From: UBA10348 sp002469915
GTDB lineage: Bacteria > Bacteroidota > Rhodothermia > Rhodothermales > UBA10348
Direction of reading: 5' to 3'
Assembly: GCA_029249345.1 (NCBI GenBank)
Contig: JAQWHM010000011.1
Coordinates: 248,001 to 312,000 of the forward strand
DNA length: 64,000 nucleotides
Below the pieces are notes generated by a model, which ran no database searches, had not been told where the DNA came from, and was given only the letters and a program-made list of their open reading frames with translations. The position numbers were made by a program, and so were the translations under genes. This document shows, piece after piece, positions 6,937 to 16,208 of this stretch (position 1 is its first letter; the number at the start of each line of letters is the position of its first letter).

Positions 6937-7938
6937 CTAGCGCTCTAAAACAACTCGGTAGTTGGCCTTGCCGCTTGCGAGGTGAGCTATGGCTTCGTTT
7001 GCTTGATCGAACTTAAATTTCTGGACGACGGGTTTGATAGCGTGCTGGCTGGCGAACTCTAACATGGTAGCGATTGTGCCGGGGCTTCCTACAGAGCTTC
7101 CCGAAATTGAAGCCTGCCCTGTTATTAAGCTAAACGCATCAATATCAAGCGGCTCTAGCGCAGCACCCACAAAATGAAGTCGCCCTTTGGGCTTGAGTGT
7201 TTTGAGGTAGAGGCTCCAGTTAAGCTTCACGTTCACGGTCGAGATGACCATGTCAAAGCAACCCTTTTTGGTCATTATTTCGGCCTCATCACGGGAGCTA
7301 ACGGTGTGATGGGCTCCAAGCGAAAGGGCTTCGGTTCGTTTGTCCACGCTTGATGTGAACGCGGTCACTTCGCACCCCCAGGCACGAAGAAACTGTAGTG
7401 CGATATGGCCAAGCCCTCCAATACCGATTACCGCTATGCTGTCAGAGGGCTTGATGTCATATTGAATGAGCGGGTTGAAAACAGTGATGCCAGCACAGAA
7501 AAGGGGCCCGGCGCTCTCAAAATCAAGGCCTTCTGGAAGTTTAAATACACTTTCAGCGGATGCGCGGACCTTGTCTGCGAACCCACCATGCCTTCCAACA
7601 ATGGTTTCTTGGGGGAGCGCGCACATGTTTTGGTCGTTGGAAAGGCAGGACGTACAGCTGTTGCAATAGCCGGAGTGCCACCCGAGGCCCACCTTGTCGC
7701 CAATAGCTAGGGTGCGGACTTGATCTCCGACTTGAAGGATGTGGCCAGCGATTTCGTGGCCTGGAACGAACGGGAATGTGGTTATACCCCAGTCGTTATT
7801 CAGCATGTTTAGATCGCTGTGGCAAATGCCGCAATAATCGACGGCAATTTCAACCTCTCCTGAGCCCAATACACCGGGGTCGTACTGAAACGCTTCGAGT
7901 GTTCCGCCTGCTTCTTGCGCCGCATATGCCTTGATCAT
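6937..7938 (-). CDS. Zinc-dependent alcohol dehydrogenase, NAD(P)-dependent, YahK/Ahr-like
   Basis: A medium-chain dehydrogenase of 333 residues that interconverts alcohols or aldehydes with NAD(P)H in the cytosol. The catalytic zinc ligands are in GICHSD and GHEIAG. The structural zinc site is CNSCTSCLSNDQNMC (four Cys). The Rossmann motif is GIGGLGHIALQF. These features and the VGLGWH segment fit the cinnamyl-alcohol/aldehyde reductase branch (YahK, Ahr). The start was set at MIKAYAA, where family similarity begins; the open frame extends 48 codons further without support. It is divergent from the esterase gene downstream of its start. Confidence 0.9.
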   Translation of the reverse strand: MIKAYAAQEAGGTLEAFQYDPGVLGSGEVEIAVDYCGICHSDLNMLNNDWGITTFPFVPGHEIAGHILQVGDQVRTLAIGDKVGLGWHSGYCNSCTSCLSNDQNMCALPQETIVGRHGGFADKVRASAESVFKLPEGLDFESAGPLFCAGITVFNPLIQYDIKPSDSIAVIGIGGLGHIALQFLRAWGCEVTAFTSSVDKRTEALSLGAHHTVSSRDEAEIMTKKGCFDMVISTVNVKLNWSLYLKTLKPKGRLHFVGAALEPLDIDAFSLITGQASISGSSVGSPGTIATMLEFASQHAIKPVVQKFKFDQANEAIAHLASGKANYRVVLER

Positions 7939-8080
7939 AATGTCTTGATTTCTCGAGGAGTCAAACGTGCGTCTATCTAAGCAGGGAATATACTGGACAT
8001 AGCGGCCACTGACGGGCAATATTCGTCTGTAGATCGTACAATCATCTATATCTATTGAAAGATCACAAGAGACGACCACC

Positions 8081-9835
8081 ATGAATCGATCATTCTGTGC
8101 TCCGGTAACTTTCTTATTGTTGGCCTTATTTCTTTCCCAAGTCGGTGTGACCGAGGGAAACGCCTCGCCTCACAATGAGGGCCCTGTGTTTCGTATTTCC
8201 ATCGCAGAAGGTCTGCACGCTGGCCCGCTAGATGGTCGGGTTCTACTGATGATTGCCAAAAAAGAGACGTCTGAACCTCGGTTTCAGGTTACCTCTGGGG
8301 TGAACGCCATTCAATTATTTGGCCTCGATATCAACGCGTTGCAGCCAAGTGAGAGCGTGACGTTTGATTCATCTGTATTCGGGTATCCTTTTGAAAGCCT
8401 GAGCCAATTACCTCCAGGTACCTACTACGTTCAGGCTCTCGTCCATAAGTATGAAACGTTTAACCTCTCAACGGGGCATACCGTTAAGCTTCCGATGAAC
8501 CGAGGTGCTGGTCAGAACTGGCGGCGAGCCCCCGGCAATCTATACAGCACACCTGTTCGGGTTGTTATCACGGAAGCATCCAATCAGGTTATTGAAATCC
8601 ATATCGAGAAAGAGAATCCACCCATCCCTGCCAAGGAAGACACGGAGTACATCAAGCACATTCGCATGAAAAGCGAACTCCTGTCCGAATTCTGGGGACG
8701 GGATATCTATTTAGGAGCACATGTTCTGCTGCCGGAGGGTTTCGACGAACATCCTGAAGCCCGGTATCCATTGATGGTGTTTCACGGGCACTATCCAGAT
8801 GATTTTGGAGGATTTCGAACGGAGCCACCGGATCCAGATCTTGAGCCCGATTATAGCTCTCGGTTCAGGATGGAGGGATACAATAAGATTCAGCAACAGG
8901 AAGCCTATGACTTCTATCAACAATGGATTAGTGATGACTTTCCCAGATTCCTAGCCATCGAAATTCAGCACGATAATCCATACTATGACGATTCGTATGC
9001 CGTCAATTCAGCCAGTATTGGTCCGTATGGTGATGCACTGACGTACGAATTAATTCCGTATATCGAGCAACTGTTCAGAGGACTTGGAGAGGGCTGGTCT
9101 CGCTTTACGTATGGAGGATCTACGGGAGGTTGGGAAGCATTGGCGGTGCAGGTGTTTTACCCCGACGAGTATAATGGCGCCTTTGCAGCCTGCCCTGATC
9201 CAATTGACTTTCGTGAGTACACGCAGGTAAATCTATACGAGGATGATAACGCGTATTTCTACCCAGCCGATTTTAAGCGGCTGGCACGGCCTGGGCATCG
9301 CGATTGGCTAGGGCAGATTCAAGGAACGGTCCAGGATTACAATCACTATGAACTAGCACTCGCAACGAACACTCGTTCGGGTGATCAATATGACGTGTGG
9401 CAAGCTGTTTATTCTCCGATGGGAGACGATGGGTATCCCAAACCTATTTGGGATAAATATTCAGGCAAAATCGATAAGGAAGTGGCCGCGTACTGGAAAG
9501 AAAACTTTGACCTTAATTACATCATGCAGCGGGACTGGAAGGAAATTGGTCCCAAACTGGAGGGCAAAATCCACATTTATACGGGGGATATGGATAATTA
9601 CTACTTGAATAACGCGGTGTATCTAGCCGAGGAGTTTCTCGAGGGTACCACGGATCCCTATTACGCTGGTGACATCGATTACGGAGATAGAGCAGAGCAT
9701 TGCTGGAATGGTGATCAGGAAAACCCCAACGCAATCAGCCGGTTGCGCTACAACACGATGTACCTTCCCATGATCATGGATCATATCCAACGATCAGCTC
9801 CGGAGGGTGCAGATCTGACCAGTTGGAGGTACTAG
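8081..9835 (+). CDS. Exported alpha/beta-hydrolase, putative esterase (esterase D family)
   Basis: A 584-residue secreted protein. Residues 1-28 form a signal peptide (cut near NASPH). An N-terminal beta-rich region (about 30-190) includes GPLDGRVLLMIAKK and LPPGTYYVQALVHKY. The hydrolase domain (about 205-580) has YPLMVFHGHYP (oxyanion region), FTYGGSTGGWEALA as the nucleophile elbow GxSxG, and AEHCWNGD as the candidate catalytic His. This matches the PF00756-type putative esterase fold. The natural substrate is unknown. It lies in the periplasm or outside the cell. There is no sorting domain. Its ATG is divergent from the dehydrogenase. Confidence 0.82.
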   Translation: MNRSFCAPVTFLLLALFLSQVGVTEGNASPHNEGPVFRISIAEGLHAGPLDGRVLLMIAKKETSEPRFQVTSGVNAIQLFGLDINALQPSESVTFDSSVFGYPFESLSQLPPGTYYVQALVHKYETFNLSTGHTVKLPMNRGAGQNWRRAPGNLYSTPVRVVITEASNQVIEIHIEKENPPIPAKEDTEYIKHIRMKSELLSEFWGRDIYLGAHVLLPEGFDEHPEARYPLMVFHGHYPDDFGGFRTEPPDPDLEPDYSSRFRMEGYNKIQQQEAYDFYQQWISDDFPRFLAIEIQHDNPYYDDSYAVNSASIGPYGDALTYELIPYIEQLFRGLGEGWSRFTYGGSTGGWEALAVQVFYPDEYNGAFAACPDPIDFREYTQVNLYEDDNAYFYPADFKRLARPGHRDWLGQIQGTVQDYNHYELALATNTRSGDQYDVWQAVYSPMGDDGYPKPIWDKYSGKIDKEVAAYWKENFDLNYIMQRDWKEIGPKLEGKIHIYTGDMDNYYLNNAVYLAEEFLEGTTDPYYAGDIDYGDRAEHCWNGDQENPNAISRLRYNTMYLPMIMDHIQRSAPEGADLTSWRY

Positions 9836-9938
9836 TGAGGCCCCGTTTCTGGGTCGGTGAGTGCAAGGTTACACGTGAAACCAACTTCTGCTCGCGGAAA
9901 CAGTATTTCAGGTAGTAGATCTTTAAACGGAAACGATT

Positions 9939-11474
9939 ATGTCCTCTCGATCCAGAAATAACAGTAATAAAAAATAGATGCTTGTCGCGTTTTCCGTTGT
10001 CGGAGCGGGCCTTCTCTTTTTGGTCTCAAGTTTGGAGTCGGGCGATGAGTCCTCGTTATCAGGGACTATGACAAGCCGATCAGCAGTCTCGCTTGAAAAC
10101 ATGGAAGCAGCTTGGGCTGAAGCGGCGGCCTTAGGTTCTAACCGGGGCCATCTAGATGGCGTATTCGAAGCCACAATAGAAGCCGCTAATGCTACCCGCT
10201 CTAGATTAGAACATGACCTTGGCCTTTACTTTTCAAGAGACGAAAATTTTGACTCGGAAACGGACTGCCTTGTCGATCAGCGATCCGTTACGCTTGAGGC
10301 ATCCTCGTCAGCGTCAGTTCAGTTTCGTTCTAAAGCTCGGCTAGTTGATTGCTTGGATGCCGGTCCTTGGTATGCTGCCGTGCGGTCTGCAGATGGGACG
10401 TGGCATGCTCTTGAGTCCGTGTATCATGTGGCGAATGGAGAGGCGGAAGTCGCCTTAGAAAGGGTGGACTTGGCTGTGGCTCCTCGAAGCGAGATGGATG
10501 TGCAGTTGCGCATCCACAGACCAATGACCGTAACCGGGTATGATGGCTTACACGAGTTTCCCGTAGATGTTTGGTTTGAGCAAGGAGAGGTCCTTTGTCT
10601 CATCGAGTCGAAAAAAGTGTCCGTTGAAAGAGATCCTGCTGCCCAGCAAGGACAACGCTGGAACACCACTAAGGTGGATCGTGCTTCTATGCAGACTTCT
10701 CCTTTTTCAATGTCAGAATTAATCGAAACGGGGCGTGATTGTATTAATTGCACTCCTCCGAAATTGGAGGGTAGTTGCCGTCTTTCCGAGGGGTCCATGC
10801 GCGTTGTAGTTGGCCCCACGGATCTTGGTTTCAAGACCATACTTGAAACCTACCACCATGCTTCTCCTGTTGTGGTAGAAACTGGTGTTTTAGAAGTGTC
10901 TGTTCGAGCAGGAGAAGTCGTGCACGTTACGAGAACGGCGTACAACCCTAGCCTTAAAGAGGTCGCCTGGAACACAGAAAGTGAGCTTCACAGCGATTGG
11001 TTAGTAGGTATGCAAGATCAGTCTTTAGCGGCTCGAAAGCCTTCAACGGTTGGTTTCACCATTTCAGCGACCGATCTCGCTCCGGGTGTCTATGAAGGCG
11101 AGATCGTTGTTTCGGTATCAGATTATTACGGAACCCAATCAGTTGTTAAGACTCGGGTTACGGTGCTTCCAGGTAGAAAAGTGGTCTCAGAAGAATCCTC
11201 ATCTGATTTACCCACCTCATTTGCCCTTGGTAACTACCCTAATCCATTCAATCCATCAACTACTATCCGGTTTGAAATGAACGAACGGGGACGAGCTTCC
11301 TTAGAGGTCTTCGACGTATCGGGCAGACGGGTTCAGGTGTTACACGAAGGGGATTTGAGCCAAGGTGTTCACGAGTTTAGGTTTAATGCGGACAACCTTC
11401 CTAGTGGAACGTATCTCTATCGATTGACTACGCCCACGGCTACCAAAACAGAAACGATGACGCTTGTGAAATAG
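9939..11474 (+). pseudogene. Sorting-domain secreted protein with an in-frame TAG inside the signal peptide
   Basis: The frame starting at ATG 9939 encodes a basic n-region (MSSRSRNNSNKK), then TAG at 9975-9977, then ATG at 9978 and a hydrophobic core (MLVAFSVVGAGLLFLVSSL) in the same frame. Without the TAG this would be a normal signal peptide. From 9978 the product has 498 residues. The middle (about 60-390) is beta-rich and of no known family, with Cys-rich segments (DCINCTPP). The C-terminus (about 415-498) is a type A sorting domain with YPNPFNPSTTIRFEM and SGTYLYRL. If translation begins at 9978 the gene is intact but lacks the positive n-region. It could be a live gene, a nonsense mutation or a sequence error. 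Confidence 0.6.
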
Positions 11475-11606
11475 TGAAGTAGGCCCGCTGCAGCCTGCAT
11501 ACTTTAAGAATCCTGATGCGCTCAAGGGAGTAGAACCGGTTCTAAAAAGTCGTCCCCATCAAGAGCTCGGTTCAATCGAGCGAAGAAACAGTCATTGGAG
11601 TAGCGC

Positions 11607-11810
11607 ATGGCAACCATCATTCTTACCGTTGTGGTCCTTTCCCTTGTTGTGGGCGGACTGGCAACTCGGATTCTGTTGGTAAAGGACGGAGAATTCAAAG
11701 GAACGTGCTCCACCAACAATCCCATGTTGGCTAAGAAGCTGGGCCCTTGCGTGGCGTGTGGTAAAAAGCGCGGTGAGCCTTGTCTGAAGGATGCGGTCGA
11801 GGCATCCTGA
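11607..11810 (+). CDS. nqrM: NqrM-like Na+-NQR maturation protein
   Basis: A 67-residue membrane-anchored protein. Residues 3-24 form one transmembrane helix; the remainder has four Cys in GTCSTN, CVACGKK and EPCLKD. NqrM (formerly DUF539) is needed to insert the Fe centre in the NqrD/NqrE membrane site and carries such Cys after a single helix. Its position next to apbE and the NQR operon, though on the opposite strand and convergent, supports the call. A good Shine-Dalgarno (TTGGAG) lies six bases before the ATG. Bacteroidota homologues are often annotated only as 'membrane or secreted protein'. Confidence 0.65.
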   Translation: MATIILTVVVLSLVVGGLATRILLVKDGEFKGTCSTNNPMLAKKLGPCVACGKKRGEPCLKDAVEAS

Positions 11811-11852
11811 GTGTTAGTCGGAAAACAGGCTGAGAAATCGAATGATTCCTGC

Positions 11853-12869
11853 CTATTTTGAGCCGGAGGCCGGAAATTGTGAGGATCTCAACTCAGCGTA
11901 TTCACCCTTGTCGTCACTCACAATAAAATAGGCTTCTAGGTCAGCGCGAGTTTCAACGAGCGCCAAAGCCTGGTCTACACCCATTACCATGAAGGCGGTG
12001 GCGTATGCGTCCGCTGTCATGCAATCAGGTGCCAATACGGAAGCGCTTAGTAAGGAGCTGGTCCGTGTGTATCCGGTAATTGGATCGACGGTGTGGACGT
12101 ACTTTCGTCCTTCCTCAACATAGAAGTTCCTATAGTTTCCAGAGGTTGCCATCGAGCGATCCGAGAGCTCAACTACTTGTTGGGTTTCTTGTCCGGCAAG
12201 CTGGTTTTCCGCCGGCTTCTCAATGCCCACGCGCCATGGCCGGCCGGAAGGATGCTGTCCTCCAGTTCGAACTTCTCCCCCGATTTCAACGAAATAATTT
12301 GGGGTGCCTCGGTCTCTAAAGAAATCCGCCACCACATCGACACCGTACCCTTTGGCGATCGCATTAAAATCCAGTGATGCACCGGCAACGCGTTTTCGAA
12401 TACTTCGCTCCGAAGGGTGCTTGATGAAGTCATCAAATTCTACGAGCGTCAGGAGAGAATCGATAGTCGCATCGCTTGGCACCCGATTGATTCCTTCAGG
12501 ACCAAATCCCCAAGCTCCCACGAGAGGACCCACGGCTGGATTAAAGGCTCCATTCGTTTGTTGGTGCAGCGTTTTTGAGCGGTCGAATACCCGTTCAAAA
12601 TGAAGATCGATGGTGTGCCAAAGGGTTGTATCGGTCGATGAATTGATCTCTGAGATCAACGAGGACTCGATATAGGTAGACAACGACTGGTTTACTTGCG
12701 CTAGAAGATCCTCCACAGCAGCCTGATCCTCTTCAACCTGCGCATCAGTGCCAGAGTAGGTGACTTGATACGATGTACCCATAGTGCCACCCCGAAACCC
12801 CTGGGTTTCCTCGGGAGACGCGCCGCATCCTGTCCCGAGGAGGAACAGGAAGGCTATGGCGAGACGCAT
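11853..12869 (-). CDS. apbE: FAD:protein FMN transferase (ApbE) lipoprotein
   Basis: ApbE moves FMN from FAD onto a Thr of target proteins, here NqrB and NqrC. The product has 338 residues. Residues 1-14 form a signal peptide with lipobox GTGC, so it acts in the periplasm. Family motifs are GTMGTSYQVTY near the N-terminus, DFNAIAKGYGVD (flavin site), FVEIGGEVRTGG, and HTVDPITGYT with the DCMTADAYATAFMVMG segment that binds Mg. The start is set at the signal peptide, 28 bases after the nqrF stop; the longer frame overlaps nqrF. It is the last gene of the nqr operon. Confidence 0.93.
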   Translation of the reverse strand: MRLAIAFLFLLGTGCGASPEETQGFRGGTMGTSYQVTYSGTDAQVEEDQAAVEDLLAQVNQSLSTYIESSLISEINSSTDTTLWHTIDLHFERVFDRSKTLHQQTNGAFNPAVGPLVGAWGFGPEGINRVPSDATIDSLLTLVEFDDFIKHPSERSIRKRVAGASLDFNAIAKGYGVDVVADFFRDRGTPNYFVEIGGEVRTGGQHPSGRPWRVGIEKPAENQLAGQETQQVVELSDRSMATSGNYRNFYVEEGRKYVHTVDPITGYTRTSSLLSASVLAPDCMTADAYATAFMVMGVDQALALVETRADLEAYFIVSDDKGEYAELRSSQFPASGSK

Positions 12870-12897
12870 AAGAGTTTGGCGAGATGCTGGAAGGCAT

Positions 12898-14145
12898 CTA
12901 TCCAAAGTCGTCAAACGCAATTTTCTCTTCAGGGACACCCAGTTCTTCCAACATGTTGTTGCATGCCTTGAGCATGAGGCCTGGGCCACACATGTAGTAT
13001 TCAATTTCTTCAGGCTCTTCGTGTTTACTGAGATAGTTATCTAGCACGACCTGATGAATGAATCCTACCGGACCATCCCAATTGTCCTCTTCTTTCGGTT
13101 CGGATAGGGCGAGATGGTAGGTAAAGTTTGGAAACGCCTCTTCTATGGCGCGAAACTCTTCGGTGTAAAACAACTCTTTCGCAGAGCGACCACCGTACCA
13201 AAACGACACTTTGCGACCTGTCTTCAGCGTGTGGAAGAGATGGAATAGGTGTGATCGTAGAGGAGCCATTCCAGCACCGCCACCGATATACACCATTTCG
13301 CTTTCGGTTTCTTTGATAAAGAACTCACCGTACGGACCGGAGACCGTGACTTTGTCTCCTGCCTTCAGGTTGAAGATGTAGGAAGAACACACACCTGGAT
13401 TTAGATCTGCCCACCCGCCTTTGTTGCGATCCCACGGCGGGGTAGCGATACGGATGTTTAGCTTAATGATGTTTCCTTCGGCAGGATGGTTCGCCATAGA
13501 GTATGCGCGAATAACCTCTTCTTTCGAGATCATGTTCAGGTCCCAGACATTGAGCCCATCCCAGTCCTCGTGGTACTCTTTCTGTACTTCGAACTCTTTG
13601 AAATTGATATCGCAAGGAGGCACATCCACCTGGATGTATCCGCCAGACTCGAAGTCCAATGACTCGCCTTCTGGAAGACGGACGACGAATTCTTTAATGA
13701 AGGTCGCGACGTTTTCGTTGCTGATGACTTCACATTCCCACTTCTTGATACCGAAGATTTCTTCAGGCACCTTGATCGTCATGTCTTGCTTGACCTTGAC
13801 CTGGCAGCCTAAGCGCCAGTTTTCTTTCTGCTCCTTACGGGTAAGGTGAACCGCTTCAGTCGGAAGCACTTCTCCACCGCCATCGAGTACCTGGCATTTG
13901 CACATGGCACACGTTCCACCACCACCGCAGGCGGAGGGGAGGTAGACGTTTTGCTCATTCAAAGCGCCCAACAGCGTGGAACCCGGCTGGACTATTACCG
14001 GGTCGTCCGTATTCCCGTTAATGATGAGCGAGATGTCGCCCGAGGGAATCAGTTTTTCCTTAGCGTATACCAGAAGCCCAACCAATACCAGCACCAAGAG
14101 GCCGGCGGTACCTACGCTTGCAAGAACAACAGAGATGATTTCCAT
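12898..14145 (-). CDS. nqrF: Na+-translocating NADH:quinone reductase subunit F
   Basis: NqrF oxidises NADH and feeds electrons into the NQR complex. It has 415 residues. Residues 4-27 form the membrane anchor. The 2Fe-2S domain has Cys73, Cys79, Cys82 and Cys114 (SACGGGGTCAMC...RLGC). The FAD site is RAYSMANHP, and the NADH-binding part starts at IGGGAGMAPLRSHL and ends with MCGPGLM and the terminal DDFG. Length and motif order are typical. It is followed directly by apbE. Confidence 0.97.
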   Translation of the reverse strand: MEIISVVLASVGTAGLLVLVLVGLLVYAKEKLIPSGDISLIINGNTDDPVIVQPGSTLLGALNEQNVYLPSACGGGGTCAMCKCQVLDGGGEVLPTEAVHLTRKEQKENWRLGCQVKVKQDMTIKVPEEIFGIKKWECEVISNENVATFIKEFVVRLPEGESLDFESGGYIQVDVPPCDINFKEFEVQKEYHEDWDGLNVWDLNMISKEEVIRAYSMANHPAEGNIIKLNIRIATPPWDRNKGGWADLNPGVCSSYIFNLKAGDKVTVSGPYGEFFIKETESEMVYIGGGAGMAPLRSHLFHLFHTLKTGRKVSFWYGGRSAKELFYTEEFRAIEEAFPNFTYHLALSEPKEEDNWDGPVGFIHQVVLDNYLSKHEEPEEIEYYMCGPGLMLKACNNMLEELGVPEEKIAFDDFG

Positions 14146-14180
14146 GAATTCCGTTATCTAAACGTTTAAGTCCTTTTTTG

Positions 14181-14792
14181 CTACAGGCTGATTCCAGCAA
14201 AGCTCATGAAGGCAAGGCCCATAAGGCCTGTTACGATGAATGCAATTCCTAGCCCTCTAAGAGGTGCAGGAATGTGTGAGTAGCGCAGTTTCTCCCGGAT
14301 TGAAGCAAGGGCAACAATGGCGAGGAAGAAACCAAAACCAGATCCTAGACCGAACACAACAGACTCGTCAAAGGCATACTCCCTCTCAACGATGAACAAA
14401 GAGCCACCCAAAATGGCACAGTTCACGGTTATTAGGGGGAGAAAGATGCCCAGAGCGTTGTACAGCGGTGGGAAGAAGCGCTCTACGATGATTTCTACAA
14501 GCTGAACCATTGAAGCGATTGCAGCAATGAAAACGATATACTGCAAAAACGTGAGGTCCACCGTGGAAAGCGAGGGATGGATGAATCCGAGGGCCCCTTC
14601 TTTCAAGAAGTAGGTGTTTACAAGCCAGTTGATGGGAGCCGTAATTCCTAAAACGAAAATAACGGCGACACCGAGACCAACGGCTGTTTTTACAGTCTTG
14701 GAGACGGCCAGGAATGAACACATTCCTAGGAAATAGGCCAAAACCATGTTTTCCAGGAAGGCCGCCTTAATAAAAATGTTAACTAGATCCAT
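14181..14792 (-). CDS. nqrE: Na+-translocating NADH:quinone reductase subunit E
   Basis: A 203-residue membrane protein with six hydrophobic helices. It starts MDLVNIFIKAAFLENMVLAYFLG and contains the NqrE/RnfA hallmark MCSFLAVSK (with the Cys that helps ligate the intramembrane iron centre) and NCAILGGSL in the second half. Together with NqrD it forms the Fe site of the pump. It lies 35 bases upstream of nqrF and 39 bases after nqrD. Confidence 0.97.
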   Translation of the reverse strand: MDLVNIFIKAAFLENMVLAYFLGMCSFLAVSKTVKTAVGLGVAVIFVLGITAPINWLVNTYFLKEGALGFIHPSLSTVDLTFLQYIVFIAAIASMVQLVEIIVERFFPPLYNALGIFLPLITVNCAILGGSLFIVEREYAFDESVVFGLGSGFGFFLAIVALASIREKLRYSHIPAPLRGLGIAFIVTGLMGLAFMSFAGISL

Positions 14793-14831
14793 TTCGATAG
14801 CTGTTTTACGAAGCTTGAGCTTCGGTTTGCT

Positions 14832-15506
14832 CTAAGAGGCGTCGACCAATTTGGGGTTTCTGGCTCGTTGGACCCAGATAATTACACCAATGATGAACAT
14901 GGCAGCAGCTGAGGTCAGCATAATGCCATTGTTCTCGTATCCGATATCGTAAAGTGCTTGGGGCATAACTTGGACTCCGAACAAGGATCCGGCTCCAAAT
15001 AGTTCTCTAAAGAACGAGACGACAATCAGGATCCACCCATATCCAAACCCATTACCAAGCCCATCCAAGAACGAGGCACTCGGCTTACTGGACATAGCCA
15101 TGGCTTCTAGGCGGCCCATAATGATACAGTTGGTAATGATCAGTCCGATGTAGACCGAAAGCTGACGACTCACGTCGTAGGCAAATGCTTTCAGCACCTG
15201 GTCTACAAGGATGACGAGCCCGGCAATAACCAGAAGCTGTACAATCATTCTGATACGGGACGGAATCGAGTTCCGCATCGTCGATATGATGACGTTTGAT
15301 AAGACCAACACGATGACAACCGAGACAGCCATTACAAAGGCCGTTTTCAGCTGGGTCGTTACGGCCAGCGCAGAACAAACTCCCAGCACCTGTATGGTGA
15401 TCGGGTTGTCATCACTGAACGGATCCGAGAGCAGTCGCTTGTTCTTGGGAGTCCAGAAGGCCTCCTTTACTGCAGCTTGTTTGTCCATAGTGGATTCAGC
15501 ACTCAT
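14832..15506 (-). CDS. nqrD: Na+-translocating NADH:quinone reductase subunit D
   Basis: A 224-residue integral membrane subunit homologous to RnfE. A short polar N-terminus precedes VLGVCSALAVTTQLKTAF, and the second half has IITNCIIMGRLEAMA; both segments carry the Cys expected at the NqrD-NqrE iron site. FGAGSLFG near residue 185 is also typical. A second in-frame Met (MDKQAA, six codons in) is an alternative start. The start lies six bases after the nqrC stop. Confidence 0.97.
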   Translation of the reverse strand: MSAESTMDKQAAVKEAFWTPKNKRLLSDPFSDDNPITIQVLGVCSALAVTTQLKTAFVMAVSVVIVLVLSNVIISTMRNSIPSRIRMIVQLLVIAGLVILVDQVLKAFAYDVSRQLSVYIGLIITNCIIMGRLEAMAMSSKPSASFLDGLGNGFGYGWILIVVSFFRELFGAGSLFGVQVMPQALYDIGYENNGIMLTSAAAMFIIGVIIWVQRARNPKLVDAS

Positions 15507-15512
15507 TGCGTA

Positions 15513-16208
15513 CTAAGAGTTAATACTGGTCAGAATATTGGAGTATCGGGCCAACTCGTCGCTCATCATGGTATTGACTCCATTGAGCGTCATCGTTGCG
15601 CCGGTAAGACCATCTACTTCGTGAAGCTTGCCGTCAATGTTATTTCCGGATCCCTTAAGCGCCCGAACCGAAACAAAGGTGCCTTCTTCACTAAACAGTT
15701 TCTTGCCCTGCCACTGCTCCTGAAATTGTGAGGTATTGATTTCAGCACCCAGTCCAGGCGTTTCTTTCTCATGCTCAAACACGATACCAGAAATGGTGTT
15801 CAGGTCGCGGTCAAGGGCAACAAAAGCCGTTATAGGACCCCAGAGGCCCTTTCCTTGCAGTGGAATGATATATCGGGTCTGACCATCTCTGCTGAACTCG
15901 TAAATCGGAAAGCTTCTTTCCTGATCTGACGCTTTCATTTCCTTTTTCAGGTCGAGTTCAAATGCGGAGACGCCCTCCTTTGAATCACCACCGATGTCAT
16001 ACACACGCTCGGTTATGAAAGAGGCATAGTCGGCTTCTAGGGTAACGGGGTCTACCTCCATCACGGACTGCAGGATCGCAGCACGCTTTGCTTGAGCAAT
16101 ATTTCGCTCTTGCATCGGACGCAACCCGCTAGCTGCAACTGCTAGTAGAATTGCAACGCTCGCCGTAAAGATAATGGCGTACCGTAGGGTATAGGAATTA
16201 GAGTGCAC
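15513..16208 (-). CDS. nqrC: Na+-translocating NADH:quinone reductase subunit C
   Basis: A 231-residue protein with one N-terminal membrane helix (residues 9-29) and a periplasmic flavin domain. The covalent FMN site is DGLTGATMT, with Thr205 as the expected attachment residue, which ApbE would load. GLWGPITAFVALD and HEKETPGLGAEI are further family signatures. The gene overlaps the end of nqrB by 11 bases, showing tight coupling. Confidence 0.97.
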   Translation of the reverse strand: MHSNSYTLRYAIIFTASVAILLAVAASGLRPMQERNIAQAKRAAILQSVMEVDPVTLEADYASFITERVYDIGGDSKEGVSAFELDLKKEMKASDQERSFPIYEFSRDGQTRYIIPLQGKGLWGPITAFVALDRDLNTISGIVFEHEKETPGLGAEINTSQFQEQWQGKKLFSEEGTFVSVRALKGSGNNIDGKLHEVDGLTGATMTLNGVNTMMSDELARYSNILTSINS

